DNA of 7,116 bases from Acidobacteria bacterium UBA6911 (GCA_002451015.1 DKBB01000324.1:1-7116), one strand, 5' to 3'. Positions 1 to 6,599 are shown, numbered from the stretch's first letter. Program-made: numbers and translations. The notes: generated by a model from the sequence alone, not told the origin.

Positions 1-1
1 A

Positions 2-145
2 CTTTCACCACGGGCTGCTAGACACAGGTATTGTATAAAGCTGTACATAAGTGACATTTCGATGGATGCCGGCTCCATATTTCCGGGATTCACGCAAGAG
101 CAAATCGACGGTTTGAATATACATGAATCGGAGAACCCAGGATAG
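2..145 (+). CDS. Possible 3' end of a gene truncated at the left edge (uncertain)
   Basis: One forward frame is open from the left edge to a TAG at 143-145, giving about 47 residues that end DGLNIHESENPG. The other two forward frames hit stops early, at about 19-21 and 34-36. The last 25 or so residues (from the ATG at 62) have an ordinary soluble-protein composition. No family is recognised, and an open run this short can occur by chance. If real, it is the C-terminus of a gene transcribed toward the DUF368 gene and ending 123 bp before it. A competing minus-strand frame over 5-223 looks less protein-like. Confidence 0.2.
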   Translation, partial: LSPRAARHRYCIKLYISDISMDAGSIFPGFTQEQIDGLNIHESENPG

Positions 146-157
146 CGCCCTCTTTTC

Positions 158-186
158 TTCAATCATGAAATTATTACGGGTAGAAT
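158..186 (+). promoter_or_regulatory. Candidate sigma70-type promoter for the DUF368 gene
   Basis: TTCAAT (158-163, 3 of 6 matches to TTGACA), a 17-bp spacer and TAGAAT (181-186, 5 of 6 matches to TATAAT). Transcription would begin near 193, about 75 nt before the ATG at 269. The call rests on hexamer matches by eye only. The gene's ribosome site is weak: only an AAAAGA run at 255-260, 8 nt from the ATG. Confidence 0.3.
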
Positions 187-268
187 ATGATGTCGCCGGA
201 AAGAGAAACCGCGAATACCCCATTCTAGATACTTGATTGAGTAGATATCTTTTGAAAAGATTACCGGC

Positions 269-1285
269 ATGACAGAGGATAAGAGTTTGAATTCTGAAGA
301 GCGTCGGGGGATTGCTCCACTTATGCTGGCCGTGCGTTCCGCCATCGGCGGTATCCTGATGGGCCTGGCTAACCTGGTTCCAGGCATCAGCGGGGGAACG
401 ATGCTGCTTGCGGCGGGGATATATCCCGATTTTATCAAATCCATTTCGGATGTGACCACCTTCCGGTTCCGGCTGCGCTCGATAATTGTTCTGGGATGCG
501 TGGTTGCCGCTGCCGCCCTGGCTATTATTTTATTGGCCGGTACCATCAACCACCTTGTAATAAACGAGCGCTGGGCTATGTACAGCCTGTTCATCGGCCT
601 GACGCTGGGCGGCGTGCCGATCGTCCGGCGAATGCTGGATCGACCGAGCCGGGGCATGTGGATCGGCCTGGTTGCCGGATTGCTGTTGATGACCGTTCTG
701 GCAATCCTGCAGATGGCCCAATTTTCTTCCCAGTCGGGCCGGGCAGGTTATCTGATGCTGTTCCTGGCCGGAATCGCCGGGGCCGGCGCAATGATCTTGC
801 CGGGTGTCAGCGGTGCCTACCTCCTGCTGCTTTTGGGACAATATGTACCGATTCTCTCGGCGATCGACAGGTTCAAGGAAGCATTGGAAGCCGGCGATAT
901 CGGCACTGCCTTCGATGCCGCTCTGTCTGTGGGGCTGCCCGTAGGCCTGGGTGTCGTATTGGGTGTCGTGTGTGTCAGCAATCTCCTGAGAATCCTGATG
1001 GACCGGTATCGGAAACCCACACTGGGTGTGCTGCTGGGCTTGTTGCTTGGGGCCGTGATAGGATTATGGCCTTTCCAACAGGGAGTTCGGCCGGAAGTCG
1101 GGGAAACGGTTAAAGGGAAGGTCCTGACGGTTGAGCTGCTGGAAAAACTTGAACCTGCCGATTATCCCACACGGTATTTCCGACCCGAAAGCGTCCAGGT
1201 CGGGGGCGCGGCTCTTCTGCTTCTGGCCGGTTTCGGGATCACTACCGCAATTTCCCGATTGGGGCGTGAAAAGTCGGATTTATAA
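269..1285 (+). CDS. DUF368 family membrane protein, probable undecaprenyl-phosphate translocase
   Basis: A 338-aa polytopic inner-membrane protein. DUF368 proteins, such as PopT of Staphylococcus aureus, have been linked genetically to returning undecaprenyl phosphate across the membrane so that the carrier lipid can be reused for peptidoglycan and surface glycans. The sequence shows the family's two related signature loops: PGISGGT at residues 38-44, after a short hydrophobic stretch, and LPGVSGAYLLLLLG at 177-190. The repeat is consistent with two homologous halves. Hydrophobic segments lie near residues 25-50, 71-92, 104-120, 131-150, 160-190, 220-242, 251-268 and 311-328. A polar insert at about 272-308 sits before the last segment. 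The length is at the upper end for the family. The ATG at 269 is the first good start. The next gene, gmhA, also serves the envelope but lies 263 bp away and probably has its own promoter. The family call is strong; the substrate is inferred from family members. Confidence 0.9.
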   Translation: MTEDKSLNSEERRGIAPLMLAVRSAIGGILMGLANLVPGISGGTMLLAAGIYPDFIKSISDVTTFRFRLRSIIVLGCVVAAAALAIILLAGTINHLVINERWAMYSLFIGLTLGGVPIVRRMLDRPSRGMWIGLVAGLLLMTVLAILQMAQFSSQSGRAGYLMLFLAGIAGAGAMILPGVSGAYLLLLLGQYVPILSAIDRFKEALEAGDIGTAFDAALSVGLPVGLGVVLGVVCVSNLLRILMDRYRKPTLGVLLGLLLGAVIGLWPFQQGVRPEVGETVKGKVLTVELLEKLEPADYPTRYFRPESVQVGGAALLLLAGFGITTAISRLGREKSDL

Positions 1286-1310
1286 GACATTGTTGCAGGT
1301 TGCACGTTAG

Positions 1311-1328
1311 AAAAATGGTACCATTTTT
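1311..1328. terminator. AT-rich perfect palindrome after the DUF368 gene, possible weak terminator
   Basis: AAAAATGGTACCATTTTT is an 18-nt perfect palindrome starting 26 nt after the DUF368 stop codon. Folded, it gives a 7-bp stem (AAAAATG/CATTTTT) with a GTAC loop, and the stem ends in a T run. The low GC content makes it weak as an intrinsic terminator, so a protein-binding dyad is an alternative. Confidence 0.35.
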
Positions 1329-1417
1329 ATCGCCGGTTCAAATACGCGGCCGTACATCGAGTCGGACACCACCGGGATTTTAATAATCCAGGTCTCCCCT
1401 AAAGGAAACTAAAACAA

Positions 1418-1494
1418 CGTTTGAATGTTGTTGCGTTTGAACGTTGTTACGTCTGACTTTGAATGTTAAACGCCCAATGTTCAAACTTTCAACG
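1418..1494. repeat. Tandem 16-bp repeats plus inverted copy upstream of gmhA
   Basis: CGTTTGAATGTTGTTG (1418-1433) is followed directly by CGTTTGAACGTTGTTA (1434-1449), with 14 of 16 bases identical. A partial third copy, TTTGAATGTTA, lies at 1458-1468. An inverted copy, CAATGTTCAAAC (1475-1486), can pair with GTTTGAACGTTG (1435-1446) as a 12-bp stem with one G-U pair and a 28-nt loop. A related 7-nt tandem, GTTGCAGGTTGCAC, lies at 1292-1305. Iterated short motifs of this type recur between genes in Desulfobacterota genomes (recollection, not checked here). Their role is unknown. Confidence 0.7.
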
Positions 1495-1512
1495 TGCACC
1501 GGTTTTTATCCC

Positions 1513-1541
1513 TTGACATCCACAGAGTGCTGTCGGATCTT
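1513..1541 (+). promoter_or_regulatory. Candidate promoter immediately upstream of gmhA
   Basis: A consensus -35, TTGACA (1513-1518), is followed after 17 bp by GATCTT (1536-1541), only a 3 of 6 match to TATAAT. Seven bases then separate it from the ATG at 1549, so transcription would start at about the start codon and give a leaderless mRNA. The poor -10 keeps confidence low. Confidence 0.3.
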
Positions 1542-1548
1542 TGAGCCG

Positions 1549-2121
1549 ATGATTGAAACAATCAGAAAAATAGTAGACGACAGCCTTGAGCTTAAAAAAA
1601 CTTTCTTCGCGGAGAACGGGGACCGCATCGCCGCGATAGCGCGGATGCTGTGCGCGGCCCTGGAAAACGGCAATAAAATCCTTCTTTTCGGCAACGGGGG
1701 AAGTGCCGCCGACGCGCAGCACATAGCCTGCGAATGGATCGGGAGATTTCAGCGCGAACAGCCGCCTCTGCCCGCCATAGCCCTGACGACAGATTCTTCG
1801 GCTTTGACGGCGATAGGAAACGATTATGGATTCGACCAGGTATTCACGCGTCAGTTGAAGGCTCTGGGACGGGAAGGCGATGTTGCTATAGCCATTTCCA
1901 CCAGCGGAAATTCCTCCAACGTTCTCGATGCGGTCCGGGCGGCGAACGAGGCTGGACTGGTCTCCGTCGGCTTAACGGGCGGAGACGGCGGTCGACTCGT
2001 TTCGGAAGCGCAGTACAGCCTGAACGTTCCGCATGCTTCGGTGCCGCGGGTCCAGGAAATTCATATCATGATAGGCCATATCCTGTGCTCCCTTGTAGAG
2101 GAACATCTGAAAGGACCGTAA
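1549..2121 (+). CDS. gmhA: D-sedoheptulose-7-phosphate isomerase (phosphoheptose isomerase)
   Basis: This 190-aa cytoplasmic enzyme converts sedoheptulose 7-phosphate to D-glycero-D-manno-heptose 7-phosphate, the first step toward ADP-heptose for the LPS inner core. It is one SIS domain. The phosphate-binding segments are FGNGGSAADAQH (47-58) and ISTSGNSSN (116-124), with LTGGDGG at 142-148 and RVQEIHI at 167-173. His58, Glu62, Gln169 and His177 match the metal and catalytic residues of E. coli GmhA (His61, Glu65, Gln172, His180) at a constant offset of three, so it should be active. The length matches the family's usual size of about 192 aa. The frame is open upstream to a TTG at 1444, but that extension reads through the intergenic repeats and is not protein-like, so the ATG at 1549 is chosen. 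The Shine-Dalgarno signal there is weak (GGAT, 10 nt away). The next gene starts 6 nt after the stop, implying co-transcription. hldE, gmhB and hldD are not in the window. Confidence 0.93.
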   Translation: MIETIRKIVDDSLELKKTFFAENGDRIAAIARMLCAALENGNKILLFGNGGSAADAQHIACEWIGRFQREQPPLPAIALTTDSSALTAIGNDYGFDQVFTRQLKALGREGDVAIAISTSGNSSNVLDAVRAANEAGLVSVGLTGGDGGRLVSEAQYSLNVPHASVPRVQEIHIMIGHILCSLVEEHLKGP

Positions 2122-2127
2122 GGATCC

Positions 2128-3096
2128 ATGTCGAAATACCGGGTGCGGCCCTTCGATCTCAGTGCCGTAAAAACTTACCCGCTGAAAAATAGAACCAGCA
2201 AGGTGTCTGTGGATGATTTCTGTCGCCCTCATGAAAAGGGGGGCGGTGTTTCCGAGTTCCTTGGCAACCTTCCGGATCTTCTGGGCGCCCGAAACCTCAA
2301 AAAGCTTGCCCATGCGGTGGTTAATGCCCGAAGCAACGGAAAGGCGATTATATGGGGCATCGGCGGACATGTCATCAAAACGGGACTCTCCCCGGTGCTG
2401 ATCGATCTGATGGACCGCGGTTTGATTTCGTCTCTGGCAATGAACGGATCCTGTCTTATACACGATTTCGAGATCGCGCTTGCCGGATCGACCAGTGAAG
2501 ACGTGGAGGAGCAGTTGCAATCCGGGGCTTTCGGCATGGCCGAGGAGACGGGAAGGGGAATAAACCTGGCTATCCGAGAAGGATTTGAAGACGACCTCGG
2601 CATCGGAGAGTCGCTGGGGCGGCACCTGGAGGATTTAAAACCTGCTTTCAGCCGATACAGCCTGCTTTTACAGGCATATCTCCGTAATATTCCGGTGACG
2701 GTGCATGTGACGATCGGGGCTGATATTGTTCACAACCATCCCAGCATTCTCCCGGCTGCCGTCGGGGAAGGATCGCACCGCGATTTCCGGCTTCTCGCCG
2801 GATTGATGAAGGAATTAAACGGGGGTGGTGTATACCTGAACTGCGGTTCTGCGGTCACCCTGCCGGAAGTTTTTCTTAAGTGTGTAACGCTTCTTCGCAA
2901 CAGCGGTCTGCAACTGCGGGATTTTACAACCGCGAACCTGGATTTTATTCAGCATTACCGTCCTATGGAAAATGTTGTCAGGAGACCGGTCCTAAGCGGG
3001 GGGTGCGGGATTGCCCTTACCGGACAGCATGAAATCCTTATCCCCCTGCTGGCCGCCTGGCTGGTGGAACTTTCACCGGATACCGGTATCGAATAA
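2128..3096 (+). CDS. Uncharacterised conserved-looking protein, deoxyhypusine-synthase-like fold suspected
   Basis: A 322-aa soluble protein with no signal peptide or membrane segment; I cannot assign a function. It carries several motif-like blocks: YPLKNRTSKVSVDDF (17-31), GGHVIKTGL (79-87), MNGSCLIHDFE (105-115), TSEDV (122-126), FGMAEETG (135-142), TVHVTIGADIVHNHP (191-205), NCGSAVTLPEVFLK (238-251), FTTANLDFIQHYRPMENVV (266-284) and ALTGQHEILIPLLAA (296-310). The order (glycine-rich nucleotide-type loop, buried strand ending in an NG or TT motif with acidic residues, and a C-terminal F/I-PLL-A helix) resembles the deoxyhypusine/homospermidine synthase superfamily. There is no lysine after Lys251, so the superfamily's catalytic lysine region is absent and that chemistry is unlikely. 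The many His, Asp and Glu residues in the blocks suggest a metal or active site (inference). AGGA (2121-2124) overlaps the gmhA stop, so the two genes are probably translated from one mRNA. A role tied to heptose or envelope sugars is only a contextual guess. Confidence 0.85.
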   Translation: MSKYRVRPFDLSAVKTYPLKNRTSKVSVDDFCRPHEKGGGVSEFLGNLPDLLGARNLKKLAHAVVNARSNGKAIIWGIGGHVIKTGLSPVLIDLMDRGLISSLAMNGSCLIHDFEIALAGSTSEDVEEQLQSGAFGMAEETGRGINLAIREGFEDDLGIGESLGRHLEDLKPAFSRYSLLLQAYLRNIPVTVHVTIGADIVHNHPSILPAAVGEGSHRDFRLLAGLMKELNGGGVYLNCGSAVTLPEVFLKCVTLLRNSGLQLRDFTTANLDFIQHYRPMENVVRRPVLSGGCGIALTGQHEILIPLLAAWLVELSPDTGIE

Positions 3097-3097
3097 A

Positions 3098-3145
3098 AAC
3101 GGGGACAGAATACTTTTATCAGTGAATTAATATTCTGTCCCCGTT
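3098..3145. terminator. Perfect 15-bp inverted repeat between convergent genes (bidirectional terminator, possibly REP-like)
   Basis: AACGGGGACAGAATA (3098-3112) and its exact complement TATTCTGTCCCCGTT (3131-3145) form a 15-bp stem with an 18-nt loop. The structure lies between the stop of the forward gene (3096) and the stop of the reverse gene (3147) and almost exactly fills that gap. Its position suits termination in both directions, but neither side has a long T run. The GGGGACAGA core resembles palindromes I recall near IS200-like/REP-associated transposases; this is not verified. Confidence 0.7.
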
Positions 3146-3146
3146 C

Positions 3147-4007
3147 TTATTCCGTATTGGTAGCTGAATAATTTGTTTTATCCCACACAAAAGCGGATTC
3201 CATGAATTTCACAAAGCGCGCATCTTTGCGAATCGGATCGAATTCGGGATTCTTCTCGATACTTTCTATATCGGAAAATCCGTTCAGCAAAGCATTTTCC
3301 AAAGACTCGATTGTCCTGGGAATGTCGCCCGCGGCAGCATATACGCGGGCCATGAAATAATTTCGCTCTTTCAGGGCAATGCCTCCACCACTGATTGCCA
3401 CGCCGATAGAATCGCTTTTGGTAAGAATTTCCGGATCCAGAGACAGGCTTTTACGCCATTCCTCAAGACCTTCTTCGGGCTTATTCTTTTCGAAGTAGAG
3501 GTTTCCGAGGTTCAGGTAGAAGGAGGCTTCATCTTTTTTTAGTTTTATTGCTTTTTTAAAATATTTTTCCGCTTTCTTATAATTTCCGTCGGCGAAATAA
3601 GCGGATCCAAGGTTATTGAAGGGGAAAGGGAATTTTGAATTCAAAGCGATGGAACGCTGGAATGCCGTAATGGCCGCCTCCCTGTATTCCAGTTGCAGAT
3701 AAGCCATACCGATGCGGTTGCTTATATATTCGCTGTTGGGATTTAATTCGCCTGCCATGAGGTATTTGATCAGGGCGGGATAGAACTCTCTGTTTTGGTA
3801 TTCTTCATTTCCTTCCTGGGCAAGCCGGCTTGACTTAATCAGGTCTTCGTCCGATACGGGGACTCGAGCGATCTTGGGACCGCAGCCGACAACAGCCATA
3901 CAGGCAACGAGAGTAAAAGTCACCGCCAACGAAAATGCCGGCCTGGGCCAAGGGCCTGTAACAGGCTGAGAAGAGCCAGGAACAACTCTTGCGAGTGTTT
4001 CCTTCAT
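3147..4007 (-). CDS. TPR-repeat lipoprotein
   Basis: A 286-aa protein with a signal sequence: a basic N-terminal region, then a hydrophobic stretch at about residues 24-41. Two lipobox-like sites are present, LVAC ending at Cys36 and VVGC ending at Cys42. The second fits better because a polar mature sequence (GPKIARVP) follows it. The mature part holds about four tetratricopeptide repeats, near 60-92, 93-126, 127-160 and 161-194, with the usual alternation of small and aromatic residues (NNLGSAYFADGNYKKAEKYF at 131-150). A further helical section contains NPEFDPIRKDARFVKFM (253-269), the pattern of the TPR 'end-of-group' tail. TPRs mediate protein contacts, so an envelope scaffold or assembly factor is likely; the partner is unknown. 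The sorting residue after Cys42 is Gly, which favours the outer membrane by the E. coli rule (inference). The gene lies 167 bp downstream of the DUF4845-like gene on the same strand and has its own candidate promoter. No Shine-Dalgarno signal lies near the ATG. Confidence 0.85.
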   Translation of the reverse strand: MKETLARVVPGSSQPVTGPWPRPAFSLAVTFTLVACMAVVGCGPKIARVPVSDEDLIKSSRLAQEGNEEYQNREFYPALIKYLMAGELNPNSEYISNRIGMAYLQLEYREAAITAFQRSIALNSKFPFPFNNLGSAYFADGNYKKAEKYFKKAIKLKKDEASFYLNLGNLYFEKNKPEEGLEEWRKSLSLDPEILTKSDSIGVAISGGGIALKERNYFMARVYAAAGDIPRTIESLENALLNGFSDIESIEKNPEFDPIRKDARFVKFMESAFVWDKTNYSATNTE

Positions 4008-4015
4008 AATAATGA

Positions 4016-4044
4016 ATTTTAGACCTCTGCGGAACTCAGTTCAA
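4016..4044 (-). promoter_or_regulatory. Candidate promoter of the TPR lipoprotein gene, leaderless arrangement
   Basis: Read on the minus strand: TTGAAC (4044-4039, 4 of 6 matches), an exact 17-bp spacer and TAAAAT (4021-4016, 5 of 6 matches). Only 8 nt separate the -10 from the ATG at 4007, so the transcript would start at or next to the start codon. That agrees with the absence of a ribosome-binding site; the nearest AGAGG is 16 nt away. Confidence 0.45.
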
Positions 4045-4151
4045 GGTGTGCCGGCATGTAATCGCAAGATTGTTCTGAGATTTAAGAAATATCCACACCC
4101 CTGCAAATACCTGCGGGCGGTCGTAACTATGGAAGTCGGGCCGGGTCTTCT

Positions 4152-4163
4152 TTATTTAAATAA
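4152..4163. repeat. 12-bp AT-only palindrome downstream of the DUF4845-like gene
   Basis: TTATTTAAATAA is a perfect palindrome just beyond the stop of the DUF4845-like gene. With no GC pairs it would not form a stable terminator hairpin. The rest of 4008-4174 shows no RNA gene or ORF, only the promoter nearest the TPR gene. Confidence 0.35.
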
Positions 4164-4174
4164 GAATAAATATG

Positions 4175-4573
4175 TCAGACTGCTGTAAAAGACGAAAGTT
4201 TTATCTGAAACCTCAATTTTCTCTGCAGGATAAGAAAATCGACAGGAACAAAATACTGGACATTAACGTGAATCTGACCGGCATAGCGCTCTATCCGGAT
4301 GTTATCCTCGGCATTTTCATAGGTCAGATCGATATTGTGCTGCCTGGCCAGGTCCAGAACATCAGTGATAATTTTTTCATTGGAGGTATAACGCGCCCCT
4401 GCACGGCTTACCAGGGTTTTTAATTCTTCCTCGAAGGTATAGTTGGAATAATAAACCGGCCCCAGCTTGATCCCTATAAATATCACTGCCGTAAAAACGA
4501 CAATGGCTGTCATGCAGCCGAGAAAACCCTTTCCTTCGGAATCCCGCAGGGTGTCGAAACCTATTGATTTCAT
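4175..4573 (-). CDS. DUF4845-like single-pass membrane protein
   Basis: A 132-aa protein with a short charged cytoplasmic N-terminus, one membrane segment at about residues 18-38 (FLGCMTAIVVFTAVIFIGIK), then a mixed alpha/beta extracytoplasmic part. The arrangement matches DUF4845 proteins: a pilin-like hydrophobic helix followed by the K-x-x-PVY turn (here KLGPVYYSNY, 36-45), a helix with a conserved Glu/Leu pattern, a second helix (SNEKIITDVLDLARQHNI, 64-81), and paired strands (IRIERYAGQIHVNVQYFVPV, 92-111). The molecular role of the family is unknown. In Gammaproteobacteria the family is encoded after lepA and lepB, and here it follows lepA by 116 bp on the same strand. GGAG (4586-4583) lies 9 nt before the ATG, a normal ribosome site. 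The family call is by pattern and gene context; a generic small membrane protein is the alternative. Confidence 0.75.
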   Translation of the reverse strand: MKSIGFDTLRDSEGKGFLGCMTAIVVFTAVIFIGIKLGPVYYSNYTFEEELKTLVSRAGARYTSNEKIITDVLDLARQHNIDLTYENAEDNIRIERYAGQIHVNVQYFVPVDFLILQRKLRFQIKLSSFTAV

Positions 4574-4615
4574 GTTAAATATCTCCAGGGGGGATTTAAT
4601 ATTGTATCGACCGGT

Positions 4616-4643
4616 TTTAAAAACGACATTAAATCTTAGTCAA
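4616..4643 (-). promoter_or_regulatory. Candidate internal promoter between lepA and the DUF4845-like gene
   Basis: On the minus strand, TTGACT (4643-4638, 5 of 6 matches), a 16-bp spacer and TTTAAA (4621-4616, 4 of 6 matches). A second possible -10, TACAAT, lies about 10 bp further on. No terminator hairpin is visible in 4574-4689, so read-through from lepA is also expected. Confidence 0.25.
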
Positions 4644-4689
4644 TATCAGGAAATCCGTCCAGTTTCATTTATCAAGTAATCCGCTGATT

Positions 4690-6489
4690 TTATTCGACTT
4701 TAAGAATAGCAAGGAATGCTTCCTGGGGAATTTCGACCTTTCCAAGGCGCTTCATTCTTTTCTTGCCTTCTTTTTGCTTTTCCAGCAGCTTCCGTTTCCG
4801 GGTGATATCCCCCCCATAACATTTGGCGATGACGTTTTTTCGAATTGCGCGAACAACTTCACGGGATAGAATCTTGCTGCCGATGGCAGCCTGGATCACA
4901 ACTTCAAACATCTGCCTTGGTATCAATTCCTTCATTTTCCTTGCAAGTGCCCTGCCTCGTACTATGGAAGAATCCTGGTGAATAATAAGGGAAAGAGCGT
5001 CTACAGGCTCGCCTCCAACCAGAATATCCAGGCGGACAAGGCGGGATTCCTTGTATCCGGAAAAATGGTAATCGAGGGAAGCATACCCCCTGGAAGCCGA
5101 TTTTAAGCGGTCATAAAAATCCAGGACGATCTCGTTCAGGGGGAGTTCGTAGGTAATATGTACACGATTTTTGGCAACGTACTCGAAACCTTTCTGTACT
5201 CCGCGTTTTTCTTCGAGAAGCTTTAGGATGGGGCCCAGATATTCGTCATCGGTAAGGATCATGGCCGTAATCATGGGTTCCTCAAATTTGTCGATTTCCC
5301 CCGCTTCCGGCAGTTTGGATGGGTTGTGAATTTCGAAGGTTTCCCCCTTTTTGGTGGTAATGCGATAGCGTACGCCCGGAGCAGTGGTGATTAGCGAGAG
5401 ACTGAATTCGCGTTCCAGCCTTTCCTGTACTATTTCCATGTGCAGCAAGCCCAGAAATCCGCAGCGGAATCCGAACCCGAGGGCTCCGGAAGTGTCCGGT
5501 TCGTAAAAAAATGCGGAATCGTTCAGCCGGAGTTTTGAGAGTGCTTCCCGAAGGTCTTCGTAATCCGCATTGTCGGTCGGGTAAAGGCCTGCAAACACCA
5601 TCGGTTTGATTTCCTGGAATCCCGGCAAGGGTTCTGGTGTCGGGCGGGCTTCTTCCGTTATGGTGTCGCCAATTTTACTGTCAGCCACACGCTTGATGCC
5701 TGCGATTACGAATCCCACCTCTCCGACTGTGAGGGTTTCAACCTCCCGGAACTTCGGTGTTATGACTCCGACCTGTTCTACGGTGAATGTCAGGCCCGTA
5801 TTTACCATCCTTATTTTAATGCCTTTGCGAAGAGTCCCGTCGACGACACGCACAAGAACAACCACGCCGCGATAGGAATCGAACCACGAGTCGAAAATCA
5901 GGGCCTTAAGAGACTGGTCATAATCCCCCACAGGTGGAGGCAACCTGTGGACGATGGCTTCGAGTATCTCTTCGGTTCCTTTTCCTTCCTTGGCGCTGGC
6001 CAGGATTGCGTCGGAGGCATCCAGACCGATAATGTTTTCGATCTGGTCTTTAATGCGCGGGATGTCCGCACTGGGCAGGTCGATTTTGTTTATGACCGGA
6101 ACGACTTCGAGTTTGTGATCCAGCGCAAGGTAAGTGTTTGCAAGTGTTTGGGCCTCAACCCCCTGGGAAGCATCGACGACCAGGAGCGCGCCTTCACACG
6201 CGGCCAGGCTTCTGGAAACTTCGTAAGAGAAATCGACATGGCCCGGGGTATCGATAAGATTCAGGATGTAATCCTCGCCGTTTTGGGCTCGATAGTTCAG
6301 CCGTACGGAATGCGCTTTTATCGTGATGCCGCGCTCGCGCTCCAGATCCATGGCGTCCAGTACCTGGGCCGACATTTCCCGTTGCGTGAGGGCGCCGGTG
6401 CGTTCCAGCAGACGATCCGCAATCGTCGATTTGCCGTGGTCGATGTGGGCGATGATGGAAAAATTTCTAATATGACTTTTGTCGCTCAA
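4690..6489 (-). CDS. lepA: Elongation factor 4 (translational GTPase LepA)
   Basis: A complete 599-aa LepA/EF4, the same length as in E. coli. It is a ribosome-bound GTPase implicated in back-translocation and in 30S biogenesis, often membrane-associated. The G domain shows G1 AHIDHGKS (14-21), G2 RERGITI (51-57), G3 DTPGH (80-84, with catalytic His84), G4 NKID (134-137) and G5 SAK (165-167). EF-G-like domains follow. The LepA-specific C-terminal domain carries [20 protein letters not shown] near residues 558-577 and the family's VEIPQEAF close to the end. No expected motif is missing. The start codon is TTG (6489-6487): an in-frame TAG lies 8 codons upstream, no ATG or GTG intervenes, and the next Met is residue 39, past G1. 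GGAG is 10 nt upstream, supporting the TTG. The gene is divergent from uvrB and leads a probable unit with the DUF4845-like gene. Confidence 0.98.
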   Translation of the reverse strand: MSDKSHIRNFSIIAHIDHGKSTIADRLLERTGALTQREMSAQVLDAMDLERERGITIKAHSVRLNYRAQNGEDYILNLIDTPGHVDFSYEVSRSLAACEGALLVVDASQGVEAQTLANTYLALDHKLEVVPVINKIDLPSADIPRIKDQIENIIGLDASDAILASAKEGKGTEEILEAIVHRLPPPVGDYDQSLKALIFDSWFDSYRGVVVLVRVVDGTLRKGIKIRMVNTGLTFTVEQVGVITPKFREVETLTVGEVGFVIAGIKRVADSKIGDTITEEARPTPEPLPGFQEIKPMVFAGLYPTDNADYEDLREALSKLRLNDSAFFYEPDTSGALGFGFRCGFLGLLHMEIVQERLEREFSLSLITTAPGVRYRITTKKGETFEIHNPSKLPEAGEIDKFEEPMITAMILTDDEYLGPILKLLEEKRGVQKGFEYVAKNRVHITYELPLNEIVLDFYDRLKSASRGYASLDYHFSGYKESRLVRLDILVGGEPVDALSLIIHQDSSIVRGRALARKMKELIPRQMFEVVIQAAIGSKILSREVVRAIRKNVIAKCYGGDITRKRKLLEKQKEGKKRMKRLGKVEIPQEAFLAILKVE

Positions 6490-6499
6490 AACGGATAAT

Positions 6500-6504
6500 C
6501 TCCA
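6500..6504 (-). promoter_or_regulatory. Ribosome-binding site deciding the TTG start of lepA
   Basis: On the minus strand GGAGA (6504-6500) precedes the TTG by about 10 nt. With the upstream in-frame TAG and no other usable start, it fixes the lepA start. Confidence 0.7.
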
Positions 6505-6562
6505 ATCAAGCTACCAAATATACATGGAACAGAACCACGCGGGAACAGGCAATATCAATTAA

Positions 6563-6599
6563 GAAGCCGGGAGCCGGGACCCGGAAGCCGGGAGCCGGG
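6563..6599. repeat. 16-bp direct repeat, GAAGCCGGGAGCCGGG, period 21
   Basis: Exact copies lie at 6563-6578 and 6584-6599 in the lepA-uvrB divergent region. They belong to a family of degenerate GGAGCC/GAAGCC iterations that continues to about 6625 and reappears inverted at 6734-6760. The strand bias of the purine-rich motif and its confinement to this gap mark it as an intergenic repeat element rather than coding sequence. Confidence 0.75.

Noticed and set aside
5..223. Minus-strand 72-aa open frame at the left edge
   Set aside because: It has low complexity of signal, no ribosome site and no recognisable motif, and it overlaps the likely promoter region of the DUF368 gene.
163..657. Minus-strand 164-aa open frame
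   Set aside because: It is largely antisense to the DUF368 gene, with a Ser/Arg/Pro-rich composition and no recognisable domain.
496..1113. Forward 205-aa open frame inside the DUF368 gene
   Set aside because: It lies within a strongly supported gene in another frame, and its Arg/Gly/Cys-rich composition is typical of a shadow frame.
1418..1494. CRISPR array
   Set aside because: The 16-bp units abut with no spacers and an inverted copy is present, so this is a tandem and inverted repeat, not a repeat-spacer array.
1444..1548. Extended gmhA start at a TTG (35 extra residues)
   Set aside because: The extension translates the intergenic repeats, has no resemblance to GmhA N-termini, and the ATG at 1549 gives the normal family length.
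1972..2625. Minus-strand 217-aa open frame
   Set aside because: It is antisense to the end of gmhA and the start of the following gene, both of which have clear coding signal; no domain is visible.
5947..6498. Forward 183-aa open frame
   Set aside because: It is the complement of the conserved lepA GTPase domain; the open frame follows from lepA codon usage.
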